Source: Rhodocyclaceae bacterium
Lineage (GTDB): Bacteria > Pseudomonadota > Gammaproteobacteria > Burkholderiales > Rhodocyclaceae
Assembly: GCA_008080565.1 (NCBI GenBank)
Contig: VIKE01000008.1
Span: forward strand, 115,709-179,708
Length of the DNA stretch: 64,000 nucleotides
Direction: 5' to 3'
Part shown: piece by piece, positions 28,613-41,642 of the stretch
How the letters are laid out: each line of letters begins with the position of its first letter
How positions within the stretch are numbered: position 1 is the stretch's first letter
Position numbers and translations under genes: made by a program
Notes under the pieces: generated by a model
Told to the model about the DNA's origin: nothing
Database searches by the model: none
The model's input: only the letters and a program-made list of their open reading frames with translations

Positions 28613-30706
28613 ATGAAACATCAGCTGTTTGTCCCATCACTAATTGCCCTTGCCCTGAGCGGCCTGAGCACCAGTTACGCCGCCGGCGTTCCCACCCTGC
28701 ACGAAGTCACCGTCAGCGGCGGCGCCCATGACCTGACCGGTGTTGCTGATTCGGCTACCGAAGGCACGGTCACCGGAAAACAATTGGCTAACCGCCCCCT
28801 GCTTCGCCCCGCCGAGGTTCTTGAAACCGTTCCCGGGATGATCGTTACTCAGCACTCGGGCGATGGCAAAGCCAACCAGTATTTCCTGCGCGGCTTCAAT
28901 CTCGATCACGGCAGCGACTTTTCCACGCAACTGATGGGTATGCCGGTCAATATGGTCAGCCACGCACATGGTCAGGGCTATATGGACCTCAATTTCCTGA
29001 TTCCTGAACTGGTCGACATTTTGAAATACCGCAAGGGCGCCTATGCCGCCGAAGATGGCGATTTTGCGACCACCGGCAGCGCCCGCATCGACTATCTGCG
29101 CCAGCTTGAGAAGAGTTTTGTCGACCTCAGCCTCGGCCAGAATATTTACCGTCGGCTGCTGGCGGCGGGCGGTCACAGCTATGGCGAGATCAACGTATTG
29201 GGCGCCATCGAGGTTGTTGGCAACGATGGCCCGTGGGATCAGCCGGAAAACCTCAAGAAGCACAACGGCGTGCTGCGCCTGACTTCAGGCTCTGCCGCCA
29301 ATGGTTTTTCCATCACCGGCATGGCCTATCAGGCCGACTGGACGGCGACCGAACACGTGCCGGAACGCGCCATTATCAACGGCGAGATCGGCCGTTACGG
29401 TGCCCTCTCTGCCAACGACGGTGGCAAGACGCACCGTTATAGTCTGTCCGGTGATTGGGTGAAGACCGATGCGCAAGGGGCCAGCAAGTTCAGCCTTTAT
29501 GTCATCGATTACGGCCTCAATCTGTTCTCGGCGCCTTCCGGCTACATCAGCGCTCCCCAGGGCGGTCAGCATGAACAGGCTGATGAGCGCACGGTTTGGG
29601 GTGGCCAGGCCAGCCGTAGCTGGTTGCTCGGGCCGAACTGGCAAGACACTGAACTGACCGCCGGGCTGCAATTGCGCCACGACCGGATCAGCAGCGTTGG
29701 CCTCTACAACACGGAAAACCGGCGGCAGACCAACACGGTACGCGAAGACCGCATCAACGAAACCGCCATCGCTGCCTTCTTCGATGCCCGCACGCAATGG
29801 ACGGATTGGCTACGCACCAACCTCGGCCTGCGCCGCGACCAGATTACGGCCAAAGCCACCACCCTCGGCGGCCAGTACAACATAGACAATGGCGGCACGG
29901 TTGATGCCGGGCAGACCAGCCCCAAGCTCGGTGTTGTCTTCGGCCCCTTCAATCTGCTCGGCCAGACCGAGTTTTATGCCAACTGGGGCCACGGTTTCCA
30001 CAGTAACGATGTGCGCGGCGCCACGGCACGCAGCAACCCGCAGGATGGTAGCGCCGCCGAGGCCGTACCGCTGATCGTCAAGGCTAAGGGCAGCGAACTC
30101 GGCATGCGCACCACGCCGCTGAAGGGCTGGAATAGTAGCCTTTCACTCTGGCAGATGGAACTGGCCTCAGAACTGGTTTTCATCGGCGACGAAGGGATTA
30201 GCGGACCGAAAGGTGCCTCGCAGCGCCACGGTGTCGAATGGTCCAACTACATCACCCCGGCTGATGGCTGGATCATCGACGCCGATCTGGCCTGGTCGCA
30301 GGCGCGTTTCAAGGAGGCCAACCCGGATAATGGCGGTCGCCATGTGCCAAACGCCATTCCGCTCACCGGCTCGATGGCCGTTACCGCTGATCGTGGTGGC
30401 ACGTGGTTCGGTGGCCTGCGCCTGCGTTACCTCGGCGCCTATGCGCTGGAAGAAACTGGCGAACAGAAATCGACTGCCTTCTGGATGATCAACCTGAAAG
30501 CCGGCTACCGCTTCAGCCCCAAATTGCAAGTGTCGCTTGATGTGCTCAATCTCTTCGACAAAAAGGCCAACGACATTGAATACTGGGGCGGTGCCTGTAC
30601 CCGTAACGAAACACTGGGCGGCGCGTGTGGTGGTGGTATCGACGGCAAGTTGGTGCACCCGTTGGAGCCACGCACTATACGCGTCGGTTTACGGATTGGC
30701 TTCTGA
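28613..30706 (+). CDS. TonB-dependent outer membrane receptor (riboswitch-linked)
   Basis: Signal peptide, plug domain RPAEVLETVPGMIVTQHSGDGKANQYFLRGFNLDHGSDF, C-terminal beta strand ending RVGLRIGF. Confidence 0.92.
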   Translation: MKHQLFVPSLIALALSGLSTSYAAGVPTLHEVTVSGGAHDLTGVADSATEGTVTGKQLANRPLLRPAEVLETVPGMIVTQHSGDGKANQYFLRGFNLDHGSDFSTQLMGMPVNMVSHAHGQGYMDLNFLIPELVDILKYRKGAYAAEDGDFATTGSARIDYLRQLEKSFVDLSLGQNIYRRLLAAGGHSYGEINVLGAIEVVGNDGPWDQPENLKKHNGVLRLTSGSAANGFSITGMAYQADWTATEHVPERAIINGEIGRYGALSANDGGKTHRYSLSGDWVKTDAQGASKFSLYVIDYGLNLFSAPSGYISAPQGGQHEQADERTVWGGQASRSWLLGPNWQDTELTAGLQLRHDRISSVGLYNTENRRQTNTVREDRINETAIAAFFDARTQWTDWLRTNLGLRRDQITAKATTLGGQYNIDNGGTVDAGQTSPKLGVVFGPFNLLGQTEFYANWGHGFHSNDVRGATARSNPQDGSAAEAVPLIVKAKGSELGMRTTPLKGWNSSLSLWQMELASELVFIGDEGISGPKGASQRHGVEWSNYITPADGWIIDADLAWSQARFKEANPDNGGRHVPNAIPLTGSMAVTADRGGTWFGGLRLRYLGAYALEETGEQKSTAFWMINLKAGYRFSPKLQVSLDVLNLFDKKANDIEYWGGACTRNETLGGACGGGIDGKLVHPLEPRTIRVGLRIGF

Positions 30707-30827
30707 AAAAATTATGGAATTTACAGAATCAATACATTTTTCAAACGATTTTTCTGGCCAATATCTACAACTGCGGAGTGTCAGGTTTTAGTTCAGAAAA
30801 GAGCCGTTTACTCAGGGAAAATTTTCC

Positions 30828-30847
30828 ATGAATGAATGAATGAATGA
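30828..30847. repeat. (ATGA)5 tandem repeat
   Basis: ccATGAATGAATGAATGAATGActc; also CCATGAA/TTCATGG inverted repeat at 30826-30857. Confidence 0.8.
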
Positions 30848-31215
30848 CTCTTCATGGCCGGACTGACACAGATACTTTCTTGGCGATCCGTATGAAATTC
30901 GTCTTTTGCGGCACACAATCGAAAATGAATCACGAAAATCAAATATCCGATTTTATTCACTGGGTCGCTCCAGCATGACGCGATAGTTAACCTGGCGCAT
31001 GCGCCATTCCTCAAGCGACAGCATCAATCAGCCCTTGAGTATGGCAAGACCATTACCCTTCAAGCTTTTCCGCAAATGCTATTGCCATTACCTGCCCATT
31101 CTAAATAGACTGCCCCTTGCTCTGACCAGGCTGGCGTGCCGGATCGCTCACGAAGGTTTCCGTCTCCAATGTCTGACGCTCGCATCCCAACAGGGGCCAA
31201 CTGGAGAACAGGATC

Positions 31216-31515
31216 ATGGGTCATGTGACGCTCACCGATGTCGAATGGATCAACCTGAATGTGCTTGCCGTCATTCGCGCCGGTCTACAACATGATCGGG
31301 CTTCAACCTGTTGCAAATTCGCACTCGACACAAAACTTGCCGACTACCTCAATGGCTTGAGCCTTGATGAGTTGTGGTCCCTTGTGCTCCATGTCGGCGA
31401 CACGACCCTGTTCCCGCCGCGTGCAGATCTGGTGACGCTGCTAAATACGCCGCGAGCCCTGGCAGGCCCCATGGCCATCATTCATCCGTCCGCACCAATG
31501 GAAATTCGGCGCTAG
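31216..31515 (+). CDS. FlhD-like transcriptional activator subunit
   Basis: VEWINLNVLAVIRAGLQHDRASTCCKFALDTKLADYLNGLSLDELWSL follows the FlhD plan; lies directly before an FlhC-like gene. Confidence 0.6.
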   Translation: MGHVTLTDVEWINLNVLAVIRAGLQHDRASTCCKFALDTKLADYLNGLSLDELWSLVLHVGDTTLFPPRADLVTLLNTPRALAGPMAIIHPSAPMEIRR

Positions 31516-31525
31516 GAAGACTCTC

Positions 31526-32166
31526 ATGTTGACCCGAGGCGACCGGCATTTGCACGCGATGCAACAGGCGAAGCAATTGGCTGCACTCGGCGCCCGCTTG
31601 AAAACGATTCACATCATGACCGGCATGCCACCGCGCCAGGTGCAGAGCCTTTTCTTCCCCGATGCACACACAATTCCCCGTGGTCGAGCCCCGGACTCGG
31701 CCGAGTGGTACCACGGCGCCAACCTCATATTGCGCACCGATGCCTGCCTCTCATTGGCGCCAAGTACCACCAGTTGCGCAGCCATGGCCTCACCGCCGCG
31801 GAAGCCTTGATCCTGGCTTATCGAGCCTATCAGTCGGTCACCCAAGCACCTTACCGGATCAGCCTGGACCGGGCTTTCAACCTTATCTCCTACGTCGACG
31901 GCATCTGGCTGGCCAGCGCACCAACGCTGACCGTCCTGACTTGTCCGGGCTGCGGTTGCGAGTTCATCGCAGCAGTCGGCACCACCCTCCACCCAGGCGA
32001 CGCCTGCCCCTTCTGTAAACTGCTTGAGCGATTTCACGTCGACCACCGCATCCAGGCATCTTATCCGGCCCGCCCACCCATCGATATGACCGCGCGCCAA
32101 CTGGGCATGCTCGCCCTCTTCCACAAGCTAAGCCCTGGTGCCGACGGCGATAACCCCACTGAATAA
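31526..32166 (+). pseudogene. FlhC-like transcriptional activator, frameshifted near 31747-31755
   Basis: N part: QLAALGARLKTIHIMTGMPPRQVQSLFFPDAHTIPRGRAPDSAEWYHGANLILRTDACLS. C part in another frame: LIGAKYHQLRSHGLTAAEALILAYRAYQS...SLDRAFNLISYVDG...CPGCGCEFI...CPFCK (zinc cysteines). Confidence 0.72.
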
Positions 32167-32192
32167 GCGCCGTTTCACCACGACAAGCAAAG

Positions 32193-33920
32193 TTGTTGAC
32201 CGAAGAATGGGGCACTTTACCTCCCGTGCAACAGCGCTATGCAGCCATGGCCGTAACACCAATCCCTGTCAGTTCCTACCCTGCCTCCGACCCGGGCTTT
32301 GCCGCCCTGTCAATCGATGAACTGCTGACCAGCGAAGCAGACCTGATCACGCGCATCAAGCTATGCTACGGCGCTGACCGAGAGAGTTTCGAGCGTGACG
32401 TGCTGACGCTGGTCCGGCGTTACGCCGCCTGCGTGCATCTGCTGCCGGCAACCCCCGACAATTACTTCAGCAAACCCGGCGGTCTGCTGCGACTCGGCCT
32501 CGAGACTGCCTTCTTCAGTCTGCAGGGCACCGATGCACACATCTTTTCGGGACGTATGAGCATCTCGGCACGTCGGCAGTTGGAGCCGCGCTGGCGCCAT
32601 GCAACATTCATCGCAGGGTTGTGCTGCGAACTGCATCGTTTGCTGAGTCATGTCATCGTCACCGATACCGTCGGAGAAGCGTGGCCAGCCTTCCTGCTAC
32701 CCTTGTCTGACTGGCTGGCGGACAGAGGCGCGGAGCGATATTTTCTGCGCTGGCGACCACAGGCCGTCGAGGCGCGGGGGCTGGGGCTGTTTGCACTGCC
32801 CCATGTAGTGTCCCCGGCGGTTATGGCCGATCTCTCCGAAGGCAACACGGTGATCGTGCCCCACTTGCTGGCCAGCATCAGCGGCATTCCGAGTTATCGC
32901 GAGCACAATATCCTCGACGAACTGGTCCGCCGCTCGCTGGCTCTGGTCATCGACCGCAACCTCGCTGCCAGTGCCGACCGCTACGGCTCACCGCAATACG
33001 GTTCGCATCTAGAACGCTATCTGGTCGATGCCTTGCGGCGACTGGCCAGCGGCAATTCGGCCTGGGTGCCCAATCGCGAGAAGTCTCGCCTGTGGTTCGG
33101 GCAAGACGGGCTATTCCTGATCTGGCCCGGCGCTGCAGAGGATATCCAGAAGCTGCTTGAGGCTGACCAATTGGCCGGCATTCCCAAGGCACCGGAAACA
33201 ATACTGGAACTACTGCTGGCCGCTGGCGTGTTCGAGGCGGCGAACGGTCGATCGACCTGGCAAATCAGGCCACCAGGTACCAAGACCCCTTTGGAAGCCG
33301 TCAAACTCTCGGCCCCTGGCATCCTTCTCACGGGTGTCGATCCCGCCCCCGTGGCCTTACCCGATACGCTGGAATGCAAGTTGCAACCTGCCCCTGACGC
33401 AAGCGCGCCGCGGACAACAGCCTCCGAACCTCCACCCTCCCTCATCAGTAGCAGTTCCCAGTTATCGCTGATACCCCAACCCGAGCCGCCCGCCGTAAAC
33501 GAAGCGCACATGGCATCAGGCGAGGAAATATCTCTCACTCAGACATTGGAGCCCATTTCGGCACCACTCCCCACAAGTTTCGCCTTACATGCCCCCTTGC
33601 GCCTGAACCCTGTCGTGCGTGACGCCCTGAGCAATGCCATTCGCACACTCAACGACGGCCAAGGTCCGGCCATGGTGTGTACCGTCGCCCAGGGCGTGTT
33701 CGTGCCTCTGGATGAGTTCGTCCGGCGCGGCGTCCAACCCTCTCTCGCCATGCGTACGCTCGCCGAAACGAACATGCTGGTGAAGCAGGGCCGCAACGGT
33801 CCGCCGACCCTGTCGCGCGAATTCAACGGCATCGTCACCATCGGCATCGTGCTCGACCCGCGTTACGTAAGTGGCCTTGATCTGACCGCTTTTGCTGCGC
33901 CAGCAGCGGAGCAAAGCTGA
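32193..33920 (+). CDS. traI: MobH-family relaxase (TraI_2 domain)
   Basis: GLLRLGLETAFFSLQGTDAHIFSGRMSISARRQLEPRWRHATFIAGLCCELHRLLSHVIVTDTVGEAWPAFLLPLSDWL; adjacent to traD. Alternative ATG at 32247. Confidence 0.88.
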   Translation: MLTEEWGTLPPVQQRYAAMAVTPIPVSSYPASDPGFAALSIDELLTSEADLITRIKLCYGADRESFERDVLTLVRRYAACVHLLPATPDNYFSKPGGLLRLGLETAFFSLQGTDAHIFSGRMSISARRQLEPRWRHATFIAGLCCELHRLLSHVIVTDTVGEAWPAFLLPLSDWLADRGAERYFLRWRPQAVEARGLGLFALPHVVSPAVMADLSEGNTVIVPHLLASISGIPSYREHNILDELVRRSLALVIDRNLAASADRYGSPQYGSHLERYLVDALRRLASGNSAWVPNREKSRLWFGQDGLFLIWPGAAEDIQKLLEADQLAGIPKAPETILELLLAAGVFEAANGRSTWQIRPPGTKTPLEAVKLSAPGILLTGVDPAPVALPDTLECKLQPAPDASAPRTTASEPPPSLISSSSQLSLIPQPEPPAVNEAHMASGEEISLTQTLEPISAPLPTSFALHAPLRLNPVVRDALSNAIRTLNDGQGPAMVCTVAQGVFVPLDEFVRRGVQPSLAMRTLAETNMLVKQGRNGPPTLSREFNGIVTIGIVLDPRYVSGLDLTAFAAPAAEQS

Positions 33921-35828
33921 ATGCTGGTGCGCCGCTACGAAATGCCCTGGCGCCGTGCTTATGAACTCTATGCCGGTATCGCCTGGTGGCTGGCGCTGCT
34001 CTATTTCGTGGGGGTAGGTGTAGTCGGCGCTCTTCCCCGCCAACTAGCACTGCCTCTGGCACTCGTCTGCTTTGCTATGGGCGTACGGCGGATCACCCAG
34101 GCCTTGCACATACTGATCTTGCGCGCGTCGCTGGGCGGACGCAGCATCGAAGTCATTGGCACGAATGCATTGGCCAAATGGTGCAAGGATCCGGCCTCCG
34201 TATTCATCGGATTCGGCTTCGAATGGCAGCCCGTCCATGCGCAGCGGCTCTATGAACTCGCCAAGATCGACTACCGGGAATACGCCGTGTCGCCACGCTT
34301 GCTAGAACTTTTGGGCTACGGCAGCAAACCACAGCCGGACGCCGAGATCGGTTTGCCCTACATCCACGGCGTTGAGCCAAAGGAAGGCCCCTTGCACCGG
34401 CCTCTACAGAACTTCGAGGGTGGCACGCTGCTGGTCGGCACCACCCAGTCCGGCAAGGGGGTCGCGCTGGCCAATCTGATCACCCAGGCGATCCGGCGCG
34501 GCGATGTGGTGATTGTCATCGACCCGAAGAACAGCCGCCGGTTGAAGCGTGTCGTCGAGCGTGCCTGCACTGATTACCGGGAGCCCGATACCTTCCTTGA
34601 GTTCCACCCGGCCTTCCCGGAACGGGGCGTGCGACTCGATTTTACTTTCAACTGGCAGAAACCCACCGAGATCGCTTCGCGCATCCAGTCCATCATGCCG
34701 CCGGACACGGCCGGGGCCTTCTCGGCTTTCGGCTGGGATGCGGTCAACGTCGTGGTACAGGGGCTGGTCGAAATTGAAGAGCGACCTAACCTGATGAAAC
34801 TGACCAAGTACATTGAGGGCGGCATCGATCCCGTGCTGGAGAGTTCGCTACGCCGCTACTTCGACCAAACCCTCGGGACCGATTGGCGTGAATTGCCCAA
34901 CATGAAGAAACTGTTGCATGAGGCCCAGCGCGGCAACCTCAAGCGACCGTCCGAGGCGGCTAGCGCCGATCTGATGGCCTTCGTCGCCTACTACGAGCAC
35001 CACGTCGCCCAGAACCTACGCAACAAGGTGATCGATGCTCAGGTACGGACCTTTCGCCACAACCGTGAGCATTACCAAAAGATCACCGCCAACCTGCTCC
35101 CTATCCTGTCGATGCTGACCTCCGGCGATCTGGGGCGCAGTTTATCTCCCGACCCCTTCGATGCAGACGATGCGAGGCCGATCATGAACTTCGAGAAAAT
35201 CGAGCGTGCCGGCCATGTGTTGTACATGTGCCTCGATTCGCTTCCCGATCCGTCCGTGGCTTCAGCCATCGGCGCCTTGGCGCTGGCCGACCAAGCGGCG
35301 CGTGCCGGCATGCGCTACAACCTGGGCATTTACCGGCGCATCGCGCTATTCGTCGATGAAGTGGCCAATGTGATCAATCAGCCGCTGATTGAAATCCTCA
35401 ACAAAGGTGCTGAGGGCGGCATCTTCACCACCTGCGCGATGCAGACCCTGGCCGACCTGGCCAAGCGGTTGGGTAGCGAGGATGCAGCACGCATGGCGCT
35501 GGGCAACCTCAACAACCTGATCGCACTACGCACCAAGGACCGGCCGACCCAGGACTTCGTCGTCGAAACCTTCGGCAAGACCGCGATTCATACGGTACGG
35601 GTAGGTCTGAGTCATGGTTCCGATGCCCACCTGGGCGACTTCTCGTCGACTTACTCGACTCAACTCTCTGAAAGCCTGGAGGAGATGGTGCCGGCCGATA
35701 TCTTGGGCAAGTTACCCAATCTCCAGTATTTCGCATCAGTGTCCGGCGGCCGGATCATCAAGGGGCGGTTTCCAATCATCGATCCCGATGCGGAGACGCC
35801 ACAAACGCCCACGAAGGTGGCCGCGTGA
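33921..35828 (+). CDS. traD: Conjugative coupling protein TraD (SXT/TOL subfamily)
   Basis: Walker A LLVGTTQSGKGVALANL, Walker B RIALFVDEVANVI, N-terminal TM helices. Confidence 0.93.
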   Translation: MLVRRYEMPWRRAYELYAGIAWWLALLYFVGVGVVGALPRQLALPLALVCFAMGVRRITQALHILILRASLGGRSIEVIGTNALAKWCKDPASVFIGFGFEWQPVHAQRLYELAKIDYREYAVSPRLLELLGYGSKPQPDAEIGLPYIHGVEPKEGPLHRPLQNFEGGTLLVGTTQSGKGVALANLITQAIRRGDVVIVIDPKNSRRLKRVVERACTDYREPDTFLEFHPAFPERGVRLDFTFNWQKPTEIASRIQSIMPPDTAGAFSAFGWDAVNVVVQGLVEIEERPNLMKLTKYIEGGIDPVLESSLRRYFDQTLGTDWRELPNMKKLLHEAQRGNLKRPSEAASADLMAFVAYYEHHVAQNLRNKVIDAQVRTFRHNREHYQKITANLLPILSMLTSGDLGRSLSPDPFDADDARPIMNFEKIERAGHVLYMCLDSLPDPSVASAIGALALADQAARAGMRYNLGIYRRIALFVDEVANVINQPLIEILNKGAEGGIFTTCAMQTLADLAKRLGSEDAARMALGNLNNLIALRTKDRPTQDFVVETFGKTAIHTVRVGLSHGSDAHLGDFSSTYSTQLSESLEEMVPADILGKLPNLQYFASVSGGRIIKGRFPIIDPDAETPQTPTKVAA

Positions 35829-36448
35829 TCCGCGCAGTTGCCATACTATCGCTGCTCATCCTGTTGATTCTGGTGTTGTACGTACCCTCGGCGCATCCGC
35901 CAGAACGATTCCTTGCCCAGTTGCGCGACGAACATCAGATAGCAACTGGGTATTGGGGCCTCCAGCCCGCCACGCATATGCTGGATCGAGCAGTAAGGAT
36001 GCAGGAAGCGACCGCCAATGTCACCCCAATTCCTGCCGCAAAGGATGCGCCTTCGAGATCTGCGGCAAATGGCGCAGTGTTGCTTGAAATGACCTCGGTC
36101 AACCAACGGCTCTTCAACAACCCCTACTTCCGCTCCGTCGATGCTGTGCTCCTGCTTGCCAGCTATCGACTGTCCACCGTGATCGAGTGGTTGCCATGGC
36201 TGCTCGTATTCATACTGGGCGCCCTTGCTGACGGTGGGTTCGCACGACTGATCAAGGCCAAGGAGTTCCTGCAGCACGATCCGGAAATGTACGCGCTATA
36301 TGCAAGCCTGGGGATCATCGTCATCTGCGCGAGCGTCATCGGTTTCGTCCTGCCGGTGACACTACATCCCCTGCTGCTGCCGAGCACGCCATTGATGATT
36401 GGTGTGCTGGCTGGCCGGGCACTGGGGTGTTTTCATAAGCGCGGATGA
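35825..36448 (+). CDS. ICE membrane protein, TIGR03747/DUF4400-like
   Basis: Polytopic, overlaps traD by 4 nt, MTSVNQRLFNNPYFRSVDAVLLLASYRLSTVIEWLPWLLVFILGALADGGFARLI. Confidence 0.78.
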   Translation: MIRAVAILSLLILLILVLYVPSAHPPERFLAQLRDEHQIATGYWGLQPATHMLDRAVRMQEATANVTPIPAAKDAPSRSAANGAVLLEMTSVNQRLFNNPYFRSVDAVLLLASYRLSTVIEWLPWLLVFILGALADGGFARLIKAKEFLQHDPEMYALYASLGIIVICASVIGFVLPVTLHPLLLPSTPLMIGVLAGRALGCFHKRG

Positions 36449-36580
36449 AACGCTAACCGAATATCCGCCGGGTGTCGGGCAATGCGGATGGCAATTAAGG
36501 CGATAACTCCATCCCCTCCGCTTGCAGCAATTTAAGTTTTTCGGACATGCGGTCGCTCCTTGGATCTGATTGATCCGGAC

Positions 36581-40098
<3,518 letters not shown>

Positions 40099-40107
40099 GG
40101 TGATGTC

Positions 40108-41634
40108 CTAGTGATCGTGGCTGGCGCCGGATTTACCCAGGTCGGCCTTGATCAGGAAGCTGTTTTGCGCTGCGTACTGCTCGCCCGCGTTGAGCCCACT
40201 GACGACTTCGGTGAATTTGCCGTCGCTACGCCCCAACTTCACGGGCCGCGCTTCCAGGTTGTCGCCGTAGCGGCCGAAGACGACGGTCCAATCGCGCACA
40301 CTCTGGATCGCCTCCGCCGAGACAGCCACCGGCACCTCGACCTCGTCGGCGACCACTTCGATGTTGACCGGCAGACCGGGACGCCAGATGCCTTTCGGGT
40401 TGGGCAGTACGACCCGCGCCTTTGCAGTCCGGGTCTGCTCTCCGATCAGCGAGCCAACGTAGGAGACCGTGCCGCTGCTCTCAGATTCGAATGCGCTCGC
40501 CTTGACGCTGGCTTTCTGGCCAACCTTGACGGTATTGAGGTCCTTGGCATGGATCGTCATCTCGGCCCACACCGTGGCCAGGTCGGCGATGATGAAGATG
40601 TTGGCGTCGTCCTTGACCGCCTCGCCCAAGGAAAGGTGCTTCTCGATTACGACGCCGTCGATCGGGGCGCGGATCTCGTAGCGCGTCAGATTGCCGCTCC
40701 CGCGCAGCTCGCCGCCGAGCGAAGCGAGTTTTTGTTGCGCGTTCTGGGTCGCAATCTCCGCTTCCTGTAGGGCGTTGCCGGCTTGCAGGTAATCCTGTTC
40801 GGCGGAAATCTTCTCTTCCCACAGTTTTTTCTCGCGGGCGTAGGTCGTACGCGCCAGCGTCAGGCGCTTCTGCGCGGCCAGCAGTTCGCTGCGCTGGTCG
40901 GCCAGCGCCTGGCTGGAAATCACGGCGAGTATCTGGCCCTTGCGCACCTGATCGCCGGCGTTGGCCGCCGCCGATTCGACGATGCCGGTCAGGCGCGGCA
41001 CGATGTGCACCTGGCGATCCTCGTTGAAGCGGATTTCACCGATCAGTTGCAGGGCGCTCTTGATGCGCGCCGGTCCGGCCGTCAGCACCTCGACCTGGTT
41101 CTGCTTGAGTTGTTGATCGGACATGACGACGCGAGCCTCGATCTGCTCGTAGGCAAAACGATACGGCTTGTCGCCGTACTGGGCTGCGATAGTTACGGTG
41201 AACGAATGCGGCTCTTCGACCACCGCATTACCCTTGAGGTAGTCCTTTTCCTTGACGAAACTGAAAGCCTGCGGCGGGCGCCCCAGGCGCTCGATGCTGA
41301 GACTGACCGGGCTGACCGCCGGGTCAAGCGCCTTGCCGTCCTGATAGGTGTAGACGCGAAACTCCGGCTCGACGCCTTGTTCGAAGATGGTGACCTCGAC
41401 ACCATAGCCATCCTGCGTGAACAGCTTCCCACCATGCGGACCTTTCTGGGGGGCACCCGCCTCATGGTGTTCTTCGTCGGCATGCGTGGCCGCTTCCGTG
41501 TGAGCGCCGTGGCCGTGCTCGTCGTTTTCCGGTTGCGACTTGTCGGTACCGAGGATCAGCCCGGCGAGTAGCACGCCGGCTGCGAGAACGCCGGCAATGG
41601 ACAGCGTTTGTTTGTTCTTGAAATCGATTTTCAT
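40108..41634 (-). CDS. czcB: CzcB/CusB-type efflux RND periplasmic adaptor
   Basis: His-rich N-terminus, GGKLFTQDGYGVEVTIFEQGVEPEFRVY, VHIVPRLTGIVESAAANAGDQVRKGQ. Confidence 0.92.
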   Translation of the reverse strand: MKIDFKNKQTLSIAGVLAAGVLLAGLILGTDKSQPENDEHGHGAHTEAATHADEEHHEAGAPQKGPHGGKLFTQDGYGVEVTIFEQGVEPEFRVYTYQDGKALDPAVSPVSLSIERLGRPPQAFSFVKEKDYLKGNAVVEEPHSFTVTIAAQYGDKPYRFAYEQIEARVVMSDQQLKQNQVEVLTAGPARIKSALQLIGEIRFNEDRQVHIVPRLTGIVESAAANAGDQVRKGQILAVISSQALADQRSELLAAQKRLTLARTTYAREKKLWEEKISAEQDYLQAGNALQEAEIATQNAQQKLASLGGELRGSGNLTRYEIRAPIDGVVIEKHLSLGEAVKDDANIFIIADLATVWAEMTIHAKDLNTVKVGQKASVKASAFESESSGTVSYVGSLIGEQTRTAKARVVLPNPKGIWRPGLPVNIEVVADEVEVPVAVSAEAIQSVRDWTVVFGRYGDNLEARPVKLGRSDGKFTEVVSGLNAGEQYAAQNSFLIKADLGKSGASHDH

Positions 41635-41642
41635 GGGGGGGC

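Noticed and set aside
30826-30857. (ATGA)5 repeat as a phase-variation tract
   Set aside because: It lies in the intergenic region after the TonB receptor stop and not in a supported coding sequence; more likely part of a weak hairpin.
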